NCBI GenBank assembly: GCA_027943335.1
Contig: BSBK01001299.1
Span: forward strand, 69,501 to 133,500
DNA: 64,000 bases
Source of the DNA: Chamaecyparis obtusa
Taxonomy: Eukaryota > Streptophyta > Pinopsida > Cupressales > Cupressaceae
Reading direction: 5' to 3'
How positions within the stretch are numbered: the first letter of the stretch is position 1; every line of letters starts with the position of its first letter. Below the pieces are notes generated by a model. The model did no database searches, was not told the origin of the DNA, and saw only the letters and a program-made list of their open reading frames with translations. Shown piece by piece: positions 46,862-58,694 of this stretch. Made by a program: the position numbers and the translations under genes.

Positions 46862-49800
46862 GGGCACACAAAAAATTAAGGAATGTGAATGATTCAATCA
46901 AGAAGTGGAATAAGAAAATGTTTAGAGACATCTTTAACTCTAATTCTAGTATTCAACTTGACCTAAAGGAGATTCAAGACAAAATCCAATAGGACGGTTA
47001 CTCTCAACCCCTGTTGGAAAAAGAGAATGAAGTTGTAGTCAGGTATCATTATGTTATTGTGAAGGAGTAATATTTTTGGACACAGAGGCATAGATATATC
47101 TGGTCAAAGGAAGGAGACAAAAATACTCATTTTGTCTATATGTCTACACTTAAACATAGAGCACCCAATTGTATCTCTTCCCTTAATTTTGTTACGGGGA
47201 GAATCTAGAACAAAGAATATATTAGGATTGAAATGGTTAGTTTCTTATCATCCTTACTCTCTTTGGATTCCTCCTTAAACAATGAGTGTCAAGAAGTGAT
47301 TCTTTCTACCAATCCTTATGTTATTCCCAAAGCTTATAATGGTTTCCTTAAGGCCATTCCTTCCTTTGAGGAGGTTAGAGGTGATATGTTCTCTTTCAAA
47401 TGGTATAAAGTGTATTTCAATGTAGGAACAAGGAGCACTAAGGAGTATGAAGGACACAGAAGGATACACAACTTAGATAGAAATAAAAACAAGACAACCA
47501 TGAACTAGTCATTCAAGCAATGATTGGTCACCCTCCTACACACACATTTTCTTATTCATGTGTATGTTTATTTTAATTTGCATTGAACAAGAAGGTCAAT
47601 CTCATGGCTTGTGTGAGAATAAATGCACATTTTACATTCAATAAAATTGGCTTTGTTTATAACATATTTGTAAAACTTCTCCTTTTCTTTCATACATATG
47701 TTTATACAATGATTTGGTATTCTACAAATCTCATTAAGCCATTTTACTTTGACATCTAAATGTAATTTAGGAGAGATATAAACTGAATCATTTTTTTAAA
47801 AACTGTTAATGGGCTCTACTTGATTGAGCCATTGGTAAAAATATGGTAACAATAAATACTAACTCAATTTTACATAAATAAATATTTTCCAATTACCACA
47901 TTGAAGTGGATTAACCAAGTGTGAAATCATTAACGTATGTAAATTTCTCATAATTTCATCTCAAATATATACATGTTCTTAATCTAGCTAAGTATTAGCA
48001 CAAAATAAGATATACAAATGATGGATCTAAATCCTCATTTCCATAAGTCAAATCGCATAAATCTACAATTATATGAATATAAAAAAATGATTAAATCCAT
48101 AATCAATGTAAATAATATCATCATCTATCATTAAACCAACTTGGCCATCCTATGAAAGAAAACACAAGAACATGGTTGAGGCACTTTTCTTCCCAACCAT
48201 GAAGCCTTATTCTTCCTTGGGACTCTTATTTCTCCAAGAATATTTGATCCTGCAATGCCTAGCTACCTTCAAATAAAAATGTAAGTGGGTATCTCGACAC
48301 AGCTTGATATACTCACATACAATTCCTAACATGAATTCTTCTATCACCTAATCCTCGATGTGGGGGGGAATGGTAGGGAAGGGATTGTTTTCCCATGTTT
48401 TTTTTTTCCAAAATCTATGGCACATTATGGGTAAGGATGTGTCTGATATTTTTAAAGAATTCTTTGGTGCCCGAAGAATCCTGAAGGAAATCAATGCCAC
48501 TTTCCTTGTTTTGATCCCTAAAAGGACTAGGGTTGAATCTGTGGATTCTTTCAAACCTATTAGCCTCTACAAATCTTTGTACAAAATTATCTCAAAATTG
48601 ATCACCTCTATAATTTTGAATTGCTACCTGATCTTATTTCTCTCCAAAAAAATGGGTTTGTATCTTGTGACCAAATATCAGACTCTATCATCTCGGTGCA
48701 TAAAAATATCCACTCTCTTATTAGCTCTTCTAATCATGGACTCCTCATGAAAGTGAAATTATCTAAGGCTTATGATAGAGTTGATTGGCATTTCCTCCTC
48801 AAGGTCTTCCATGGAATTATCTTTGGAAATAAAGTTGTCCAGCTGATTCATCAACTTATCTCTACCACTTCCATGGTTGTGATGGTTAATGCAATCCCTT
48901 TTAACTTCTTCACACTTTCAAGGGGTCTTAGCCAAGGGGATATGATATCTCCTATCCTCTTTTCTATTATGGTTGAATGTCTAGGGAGATACTTTCTTAA
49001 ACTCAACAACAATGGAGTTATCAAAGGGTTAAAGTCATCATCTCATCCCCAAACTTGCTATCATGAACAATTCATGGATGACACTATTCTTATGGGGGAA
49101 ACCACTATTAAACAAGATAGAAATATTAAATTGTCCTTGAATACTTATTATAGTGCCTTGGGTAAATTTATTAATTTGGGAGAAGAGCTCTTTATTCTTT
49201 CTGAACACCCCAAAAGAAAGACAATTGAGGATTTGTAAAATTATTGGATGTGTTACTTTTTCTCTTACTGAGACTTATTATTCCTTTCCCCTCAGGTGAA
49301 AACCCCCCGATTCTTTTTGGATATCCCTAATTGAAAAATTGAATAGAAAGTTGGCTTTTTGGAAAGGTAATTTGCTAAGCTGGGTAGGAAAAGTGCAATT
49401 ACTTAAAAGTTATCTCCAACACCTCCCTATCTATGTCTTAAGTCTATTAAAAATCTAGCAAAATATGTGGAATTTTTGGAGAGAATTCAGAAGAATTTTA
49501 TCTGGTCAGGAACTAAAGAAAGGAAGAGAATACCTCTCATTGATTGCGAGAAATTGTGAAAATTGAAAAAAAGGGTGGTCTTGGTAATAGGCCTGTCTTT
49601 ATGTTTTAAATAAAACCTTGTTGGATAAACATATTTAGAGAATAAATGAGGAGGAGAGGGAATGAAATATCATTTGGAAAATAAAGTATCTCTTCAATGC
49701 CCCATCTCTTGAGGATTGTTTCTAAGATCCCAATATCTTAAATTGATCCTATATCTAGAATTGTGTTCAAGGAGTTAAGGAAGTGGTTGTGAAAGGGAAA

Positions 49801-51135
49801 AGGTGGAAACTAGGAAATGGAAGTAAAATCCAACTTTGGAGGACTATTGGTTGATGGAAAAACCTTGAGAGCTTCTTCAACTTGATAAGAGTATCATTTA
49901 GAGATATAAAATCATTTATGGAAATCTGGTTGCTGATTACTAGAAGAATGGTTCCTCGATCAATTTGAGTAGCATAGACTCAAGTTTTTCTCAAAGTAAG
50001 ATTTCTCTCAATCCCAGCTTAGTGAAAGGAGATTATCTTGATTATTTCATCTGGGCTCTTAATCCTACCAAGAAATTTGTTGTCTCTTCTAGATTATTTT
50101 TTCTTTCTGATTCTAATGGGGAAATCCCTTTCTAGGCTTATTACTAAAATAAAAACATTATCCCTAAAGTTGAGATCCTTTTTAGGATTCTTGTCCAAAA
50201 GAAAATTCTAACTATTGATAATTTGTATAGGAGGGGGTTTTGTCTTACTAACAGATGCTTTCTTTTCAAGAATGATGTTGAGTTTTTATTTTCACGTGTT
50301 CTTCCAGTACAATTGTGTGCTTGAAATCTAGGGATACATCCTCCAAGGTTGGAATCTCTCTTGGATCTTCCTAGGGAATATTATGAACTTTCTTGTGCAA
50401 TGTATCTACCTGGCTCCTAATAAGGATTCTAAGATGGTTTTTTCATTAGTTTCTCCTCACATCTTCTAGAATCTTTGGAAAGTGCACAATAATAGGATCT
50501 TTAGGGATAAAGAGGCCCCTCTAATTGTGATTTCTAAAAATATTATTAGGGATATCAAGGATAATTTTTTTTCTATCAAAGGAGAAAATGAATTTGAAGG
50601 AGAAGGATATGATTATAGTTCCTTTATGTTTTGTAACTTTAATTCCAAAGGCAATAAGGAAATTATGAGGGAGGGTCTAGTTTGGTTATATCCTACAGTG
50701 GGCTAGTTTAAGGCCAATTTTGATGGCGCTACTAAAGTAAACCTAGGCTAGGCTGGTTTTGGGGGGTTGGTTAGAGATATGTATGGAAACTACATAGGGG
50801 CAATGGAAATCCCTTTCGGTGTGTAGACTAGCCATGTTTCTGAAGTGATGGGTGTCCTCCAAGTTTTTAAACTTGCTAAGAAGTTGAAATGCCAAAATAT
50901 TTGGGTGGAGGGTGATTCTAACAACATCATCAATTGCTTACTTGGAAATTATAAGGCCTTGTGGTGTATAGAGCCCGTCATTAGGGAGGTTGAGGTCATT
51001 ACGGGTATGCTCAATTAGGCAAAAATATCCCACACATATCCTAGAACTCATAAATTCACAAATCATGTTTCCAATATTACTATTAAAAGAAATGAAATGA
51101 GTACTTGGAATGGAGGCCTTAAGAAAGAAAAATAA
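46862..51135 (+). pseudogene. LINE C: L1-type ORF2 from mid-ORF to RNase H
   Basis: Plus-strand ORF2 lacking the endonuclease start. Visible: the linker (SIKKWNKKMFRDIF, then WSKEGDKNTHF), RT at about 48380-49240 (FKPISLYKSLYKI, YDRVDWHFLLKV, GLSQGDMISPILFS, catalytic FMDDT), weak zinc-binding remnants, and RNase H at about 50710-51050 (FKANFDGATK, EGDSNNIINCL). Many stops and frameshifts. RT is split by an insert at 47406-48368. It may be the sense part of the same insertion whose inverted part is LINE B. Confidence 0.7.
47406..48368. mobile_element. Insert of about 0.96 kb in the LINE C RT, candidate 7-bp duplication
   Basis: LINE coding sequence stops after SFKW and resumes with CFPMFFFFQNLW when the intervening DNA is removed. 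AATGGTA occurs at both junctions (47399-47405 and 48369-48375). The insert is AT-rich, has no coding pattern, no terminal inverted repeats that I can see, and ends in a run of seven G. Type unknown. Confidence 0.4.
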
Positions 51136-51139
51136 TTAA

Positions 51140-52240
51140 AAAGAATCATTAATTATGATTTGATGCATAGTAATGTGGTAAGGATAATCACCAATTATGG
51201 AAATGACATTAAAGCACCTCAATTTTAGGAAAGGCATTATGGCTATCTAGGGAAAGTATGAAAATATCCTTTTTAATCCTCCTTGACACATTTTTGAGGT
51301 TGTTATTTGGGCATTTTCTATTGGGTGAACCTACAATAGCGGGTTACACTATTTTAGACATGTTGATTTTTGCTGAAATAACACATTTTTAATAAAATAT
51401 GATGATTTAAGCCTTGAGAGGTTCCATTTGATGGAATTAATAAAAAAATGTTATCTCAAAGCCTCTTAGATAAAAAAACCATTGATATAACATCTATACT
51501 CCTCATTTAAATTCCTACAATGGAGTCTCCTTCGCACCTATTAAAATGCTGACAAAAAGTCACTTTGACTTTATCTTTTAGTAGATCAAATGAATCCATT
51601 TGACAAACCTATCTATGTAGTAAGGTACTATTGAGAGAAATCTTTCCAATGATTATAATGTAAATATATATTAAGTTTATTATGACTTTGTATTTTTAGT
51701 TTTACTAAACATAGATATTTCATCATATGTCTACCTCTATGTTTGATGCATATGGGAAAATAGTAAGTGAGAAAAAAAATTATAAAAAACATCCATGCCC
51801 TAGGTATTGAAGTTGTCTTTCTATAAAAAAAAAATGAAATTGGACAAATACACAACAAGTTATAAGCTATGTAGTCAAGGTATGTCATAATTATGGTTTA
51901 GTCAACTTCAAACATTAATAAAATATGAAATAATCATGATAATGTTGTCAAACCAATTACATGCCCTCTATATGGATGTTAAAAAACTAAATTTGAAAGA
52001 AACACGTTGATATCTATTTTATAATAAAAGTTATGCTCTATGAAAATAATGTAACTCTTTGAATATGATGTTTTTGGAAACATACCAGTTTTCATGGGAG
52101 AAAGAAAAAACCATTAAAATAAAATAAAAAATATATTTAGAATTTAGATAGAAAATCGGAAAAGACTCTAATTTACTTCATCTTCCGATTTCAAATGGTT
52201 TAATGACTAGATGCACTTGAATCTGATTTTTTTTTCAAAA
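51140..52240. other. AT-rich DNA, no gene seen
   Basis: May include the 3' tail of LINE C, but no clear A-rich terminus or duplication could be placed. No coding pattern beyond short chance frames. Confidence 0.4.
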
Positions 52241-52251
52241 TGTAGAGTTTA

Positions 52252-54016
52252 GTGTCCGTTCAAACAAAAAGTGTAACCCAGTATTGTGGGTTCACCCTAT
52301 TAGCTGTATTTTTTGCAATTTCTCAAGTCTATATTATGTTGAAAGAAACATGGGAGGATACCTTAAGAGATAGTAACCTAGCTCATAAAAGATTTGCAAA
52401 GAGGAAATGGAGGTCTGGAATCATCTCAAGAAAGGTGGATTCACCACCTACATTGAATGCCTTGATGGTTTTTATAGTGAGGCAATGAAAGCTTTTGGTA
52501 AAATCTAGGATGGGTCTTTTGTCACTTTCCATAGGGTTAATGTTGAGCTTAATGTTAATTTTATTTTTGAAATTATGGGCCTTTCTAGCTCTGGGAGGGG
52601 TTTCTTTAAAGAGAGAAATATCCCATGCTTTAGTGCATAAATTCTACAAGACTAAGGAGGAGGAAGAGATTTTAATCAAGACGAAGAATTATTACAATAT
52701 TGAGAAAATTAAGCCCTTTTGGAGGAAATGTTGACCTTTGTCATGGCCTACTTCACTGTGGATGGAAGACACATTAAGGTACATAGCTACAACTTTATTT
52801 TTTTAAACCATTTTTGACACAAGAATAGGGTTTCTTTCCAATTTTTCATTCTCAAGTCTCTGAATTATATCCTAGCAGAACACAAGAAAAAACCCAATAA
52901 GTGTGGCCTCCATGAAGGGCTTATCTTTCTGATCTCTAATTATTGCAAAACTTGGACCCCTAAGCCATCTATTAAGGATTCAAAGAGAAAGAATAAAGCA
53001 GTCAGTGCTAGCTTGAATGAGGCTGAAACAAGAAGCCCTTGGAGATCTAAAGGAAGAAAGAAAACCTATATTAACCTTCTTAATTAGTTTAATAACGAAA
53101 AGGGTATGAAGATAGAGGATGATTGCGATGTCGAGTTTGAAAAGAAAGGGATGAGTGTGGGTAAGCATAGGTTTGATGAAGAGAAAGGTACAAAATAGAG
53201 GATGAAGATGAATCTTTTGCTAAGTCTATTAAGGGAATAACCTTAAATGGTGTGGTGGATACAACTTCTCAGGAAGTTGGAAATTCTCCAAAGACGGGTG
53301 ATTAGAAGATGGAGGGAAATCAAAAGAGAAGAAAGGAGATGCAAGTGGATGCTAAAAAGAGTTGTTAAGAGGAAGTTAACAAGGGTAACAACAAGAAAAG
53401 TGGAAAAGGTAAGGATAATACTCGTCATATTATGGACTATTATTGTTCTAGCTTTTTGGGCCCCCCTCTCAGGCCCAAAAGATAAGGTTTTGCATAACAT
53501 TTCTAATTTTGGAAGGAAAGGGGAGATGACTCATCCAAGTCTTAGTCCTCCCAAGTGAAATCTGTATTCCTCATTGCTTTTCCTCTAAAATTCTAAGCTT
53601 AGTGCAAATATTTCCCATCCAATGGACAACTAGGTGCATATTGAATTGAAAATTATGTATTCCAAACTAGACACCATTCAGGATCCGCTGGATAAGGAGT
53701 CTCAGACAAGAAGAATCTTGAAGAGAGTATTGGGGTCCATCTTCATGGCATGGTAATGATAAAATTTATGTTTTTATTAAGAAACTTATGGCCTTGAATG
53801 GAAAAATGAAGAAGATGGTAGCAAATAGGGATGATGGACAGATGGTTCTAGATGAAACGATGAACATGGTTGTTGCTAAGGGTCACAAGATGTGTACTCA
53901 TGCTATTCTTAGGAAGAAGGCATCCATCCCAAAGACCCGCAAGACCTCAATGAGCTTGTGGATGATGTTACTATCATTGAAGAGGAAGCGAACTCTACTT
54001 TGAAAGAATTGGCCTA
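52252..54016 (+). pseudogene. Unidentified plant transposon-type protein relic with oligo-A 3' end
   Basis: Protein-like sequence runs over several frames for about 590 codons. The N-terminal part has AVFFAISQVYIMLKETWED, and then, in another frame, GGFTTYIECLDGFYSEAMKA, VELNVNFIFEIMGLSSSGRG, FVMAYFTVDGRHIKVHSYN and FFILKSLNYILAEHKKKPN. A Lys/Glu-rich middle follows, and a C-terminal part (LVDDVTIIEEEANSTLKELA) ends at a TAG near 54016. About 190 bases later an A9 run (54208) ends the unit. The layout (a short segment following the spacing 'FTxFHRVNVELNVNFIFEIMGL') recalls the putative plant transposon protein family seen in plant retroelements, but I hold that loosely. Stops and frameshifts are many. 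Confidence 0.45.
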
Positions 54017-54464
54017 GTGATATTATTGTCCTTATTTTTCTATCCTATTTTTTGCATCTAGTTGTTGGTGTTGTCTTTTTTTGGTGGGTTCTACTGCTAG
54101 TTGTTGGTTTGGTCTTGTTAGTTTTTCTTTCTTCTAACAATGTTTTTTTTATTGTAGTCTTTATTGAATATATTTTATAATCCTTTATAAGGAGTTTTGG
54201 GGCTCCCCTCAAAAAAAAATTTTTCCTTAATCAAAAACTTGTGGTGTACGACCACCATAGATTGATGAAAAGTTCACAATTACTCTTTTTTTTTTTAAGA
54301 GAATTGTTAGAAGTATTAAAAAAATGAAAATAAGTTCATGAAAATAATCCAAGAAGGTGAAGTGCAAGGAGTTTACCATAAGCCAAATACGAGATAAAGT
54401 TGCAAGATCAATCACCAAAACATGAGAATACTCCAAGAATCCCAACAAAGAGCCAAAATATTTT

Positions 54465-54939
54465 TGTAAGGGGAAAAGAAAAGAAAAACCCCTCTGTGTA
54501 TTATGAATGAGGTGTAAAAAGCCTAAAGAGAGATATGGAATATGAGAAAGAAGATCAAGACAATAATGATAGAACTAATATGTCAAGAGGAGAGAAAATT
54601 GTGTGTAGGAAATGTGAGAAAAAATTGTGTCAAGTGTGTAGAGAAGTATCTCTTAAGTAGAGATAGGTGAAGGAGTTTGTATGTAACTCCTATGTGAATG
54701 AATGTCACATTCATACTAAGTTTGTGCCAAGTGCGAGCATCCTCATAAGGAGGAATATACTAATTTCCTTATTAAAGGAATTACAAAAATATGAGTTGTC
54801 CTCCTACTTGTACTAGAGGACAAAATTACATGTAGAGATTCCATATAGGAATACCCTAAATTAAATAAAAGGAGGATACCTTGGTTTATCCTCAAATTAA
54901 ATAAAACAACCAAGGAAAGATTACTAATTCTAGATAACA
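54465..54939 (-). repeat. Probable 3' LTR of a Ty1/copia relic
   Basis: On the minus strand the copia reading frame ends at 54947, followed by a purine-rich AAAGGGGGA and then TGTTATCTAGAATT. That fits a polypurine tract and LTR start at 54939. In plus orientation the LTR would run from TGTAAGGGG (54465) to GATAACA (54939). The 54465 boundary is a guess; no second LTR was found. Confidence 0.45.
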
Positions 54940-54946
54940 TCCCCCT

Positions 54947-55980
54947 TTAATCTTTACTTGTGGTGATTAGAGAAATAGGTATCAAACCAAAATGTTTACA
55001 ATGATTTTGAGATTTCTCTTGAGAAAGAGTCTTTAAGATATCAACAGTTGGATCATTTCCCTTGCAATGGAGGAGGGCCTCGTGTGTATCTTCAACATGA
55101 TCTTTCATGAAGTGATTCTAGAGTGATATGTTCTTGGAGCTTGAATGGTACATAGGAATCTTTGAAATAGTACTTTGATTATTACAATAAAAAGGTGTAG
55201 GTTCTTGTAGAGGAGGATCCAAATCTTCAGGTCATCTTTGATTCCATAGAACTTCTTTAGATGCATGTTTACATTCTAAATATTCATTTCCAATAGAAAA
55301 TAGAGATAGAGATGGTCAACACTTGAGCCTGTAATAAGGCAATAACCACTAGTAGATCTCCCATCAATGGGATCTCATAGTGCTGAATTAGTAATAATTT
55401 GGAAAGAAAAATCATATTGCAAATCATCAGTCATAGAATCAGAAATACAATCTTTAGATGCATAAAACAAATCTCTAACGTATTCATCATAATATAAAAT
55501 ATCAAGAGGAGGAGAGCTAGTATAAGCATCATCATCATTATCATTAACCTCCACAACAATCATAGGATTAGTAGCTTCATCATGAATTTCATCTTGAGTA
55601 ATGAACATATCTTTAATAGGATAATCAAAAGAAGGAAAAGTAACATTAAGAACGTTAGAGATAATTTCATCTTCATGCTCAAAAGTATCATCAAAATGAG
55701 AGAAAGAATCATCAAATTGGAATTCATCGTCAGGCGATAACATAGAATAATTTTGAATTAAAGTTGATTGTGTAGGAAGATAGTAATCTAGAGGGTTATT
55801 CCAAGAATAGCCATCATCATAGGGTTCATCTCAAATAGTAGAATTATCATAGTGAGGATTAAACATCCCATTTCAAGAAACAAAACCTTGACGAGAGTTA
55901 TTATAATTAGAGTTTTGATTAATTTACATTTCTAAAATCTGGATGATAAGAATTCTAACAGATTTTCATTTCATCAAAAA
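54947..55980 (-). pseudogene. Ty1/copia derivative: gag-like/acidic part joined to RNase H C-terminus
   Basis: The downstream part (55374-54947) is the C-terminal region of copia pol: DPIDGRSTSGYCL, then in a second frame ECKHASKEVLWNQR, FYCNNQSTI, KNISL, NHFMKDHVED and a tail ending TTSKD before the TAA. The upstream part (about 55980-55375) is not RT. It starts Asn-rich (NYNNSRQGFVS, DDGYSWNNPLDYY), then becomes very acidic (SPDDEFQFDDSFSHFDDTFE) and runs in frame, through one stop, into DPIDGRSTSGYC. Protease, integrase and RT are missing, so this looks like an internally deleted, non-autonomous derivative. Confidence 0.6.
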
Positions 55981-56790
55981 AAAAAATCAAGAAGGCCCTC
56001 AAAAAATTATATGGAAAGGCATAAATCTGGCAGTCTGATGCCTTAGCCATTATTTTGGAGGTCCAAGCATAGGCTTGGTGATCAAGATTAAATTGGGAAA
56101 ATACGAAAATCTATTTTTTTCAAATTTTCCTATGTTTCAATAAACTGCATTTTTGAAGGTCTTCAGAGCATTTCTGGGCTTGGATGGTGCCCGAAAGTGT
56201 CAATATAGTGTCACCTTTGAAATTTGATTCGAGATTTCTTGAATACCTTTCTAATGAACTAAACGGTGCACAATTCGGAGCTAGGACAAGAAAGTTAAGC
56301 CTTCTCCAAATGGACCTAATTTTTATATATAGTTTTTTGATAAATTTTGATAGTTTTAATAGTTTATCTAGATAATAAACATTATGATGACTCTTCATTT
56401 CATTTGCAAAGGATTCTGGTGACCCTTGGGATCCATTAGATTTGTATAAACTTTAATTTTGAAATAGAATGGATCACTTTTTGGCTTGCAATCTTGTTGT
56501 TACTCATCTCACATTTGATGTTGAATTTTACAATACTACAGGTATCACACCAGGTATTGTAATCTGTTTTCATAATTCAGATCACTTGGTCCCACCAAGC
56601 CTATCCCAAACTGAAAATAGAGGTGCAAGTATGTGTCCCTCTCTATTTTTTATGAAATAGGTACTTGTTATTTAAAATTCAAGAAATGGGCTCCTGTTTC
56701 TTAAATACAATAAATCAGTATGTAAAAAATAATTTCTAGTCATGATTAAAAAAAATTGAAAGTAGGCACTCAATTTTTGAAAAAAACAAG

Positions 56791-56885
56791 CACCCATTTT
56801 TCAAAAAATGGGTACCCATTTTTTGAATTTTGGATCAGGCATCTAAACCTATACCGAGTGCCCATTTTTTAAAAAAATGGGTGCC
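56791..56885. repeat. Cluster of short palindromes around CCCATTTTT/AAAAATGGG
   Basis: CACCCATTTTTCAAAAAATGGGTACCC at 56791-56817 in two halves and GTGCCCATTTTTT/AAAAAAATGGGTGCC at 56859-56885 are hairpin-forming and related in sequence. Their role is unknown. Confidence 0.55.
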
Positions 56886-57288
56886 TTTTTCTAGCAACAT
56901 TTTTTAATTCCACAAGACTTCCTCTGAATTAGGACCCAACTTCTTGCACTTACCCTTAATTCACTTGGGTAAAACAAGTAAAGGGGGAAGAAACAACAAT
57001 TTCTTTCTCTCTTTAGTCAATTTTTGTTGATCTTACCTTCACTAGCATACAATAGGCTTATGTGTTTGAAATCTATTAGTCATAAGGTATGAAAATAGGT
57101 CCTCACATAGGTAGACATTATAAAATAAATATAAATTCATCAATTTTCCAATGATATTTAAGTTTTTATGAGACCATTATATTTATCTAGAAAATATTCA
57201 AACCATAGTTTACATTTTTTATTCTAGGGCTAAGATTCTTATTTCTATTTATTTAGGTGAAATAGTGATATTTTTATCATTTCTCTAG

Positions 57289-58440
57289 ATGAACATCCAC
57301 ACCTACCTTGAAAAATATATCTCCACCTCAAAAATTAGAGGTATCCACCTCTATAGGATCAGGAGTAGAGAGGAACACCTGAAAGAGAAGCCACCCTTAA
57401 ACCATTCCTACATCCAAGTAGCGAAAGATAGGATTAGCCTTCACAAACTAACATCTCCACTTCTCACAAGACATATGACTACCTCCATTAGGGAGGCCCT
57501 CAACTCAATAGGAATAGTAAGAGATGAGGAACAACAAGGAGGTTACAAGAACTAACCCTTAGCCACTAAAGGAATCACGACCTCTAGAGCAGACAAATAT
57601 AACTTAAAAGGAATCATACAAGACTGGAAGAGGGAAATAAAAAAGATAGCCATAGATAAGAAAAGAAGGAAAGACCACCACCAAGAAAAAATACAAAAAA
57701 AAATCCCTAACCAAAACTAAAAGTAACAAAGGATGTTCCCTTGAGAACTACTAGAAATCACCCAAGACCAAAAGAAAAAAAGGGCCAGCAAAAGATAAAG
57801 TAGCCAGACCCACACCAAACAAAAAGCAAGAAAGAGAAGCACACCTAAAATAAACCCCAACAAAAGAGGAGAGACAACCACTAGAGACAAACAAGGATGT
57901 CATCAAACCAAACCAAGCCCCACTAGCTGAAACCCTAAAATTGAAGCAACAAGTTCACACCCACAAAATATGAGGAGAGGAAGCCAGAAAGGGGCCCAGG
58001 AAAAAGTAAGGAAAAAGAATCCCAAAATAGATTGAGTACACAAAAACAATCCACACAGAGGAAACAAAAATTCCCCAAATGATCAATTAAAGGAAACGGC
58101 ATAGAGAACAAACTAAAAAGAGAAGATGTCACCAAGGAAAATCCTAGCTCAATGCAGGGAAGCCTCTTAAGAGAAAATAAGGCCAAAAAAAAGTAATAGA
58201 GAATGTGAAACACAAATCTATGGATTTAGACACCGTATCCACCAAAGACTCCTTATAAAGAAGCACAAGCCAACTAGTGATCCTCAACACCCACAATCAC
58301 CTTAGGCAATGACAATCCCAACACTAGCTTCAACCTTCCTTCGACTAGAGACAAACTAGAAGCAGACACCATCGACACTTTTATCACAACCAACATCACC
58401 TTCTCCATCATCCAAACATAGACAAGGAAATAGAAAGTGT
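57289..58440 (+). other. A/C-rich, weakly coding-like region
   Basis: An open frame at 57289-57555 (IHLYRIRSREEHLKEKPPLN, LTRHMTTSIREALNSIGI) continues beyond its stop with Lys/Arg-rich wording (DWKREIKKIAIDKKRRKDHH) and then A/C-rich sequence with stops. It might be a decayed basic protein, for example a gag-like one, or an effect of base composition. I do not recognise it. Confidence 0.25.
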
Positions 58441-58694
58441 GGAGAAAAAAGATACCACCACCAAGCCAAACACCCTATGGAGCCAACACCCCTAGAAGGA
58501 AATATATGTCTACATTGTCATTCTCCTATTCTTCTCCCACCTCTAAGTTTCTAGAAACCCTAGTTCTCACTCCACACCCACTTCTTCTCAACACCATTAC
58601 CTGTACATGGATGCATTTATGTTACTTCTATTTAGTGTATTTATTCTTTAGTTTATTTAATGATTATGCAAGACTTAATGGTATATGTAGCTAA

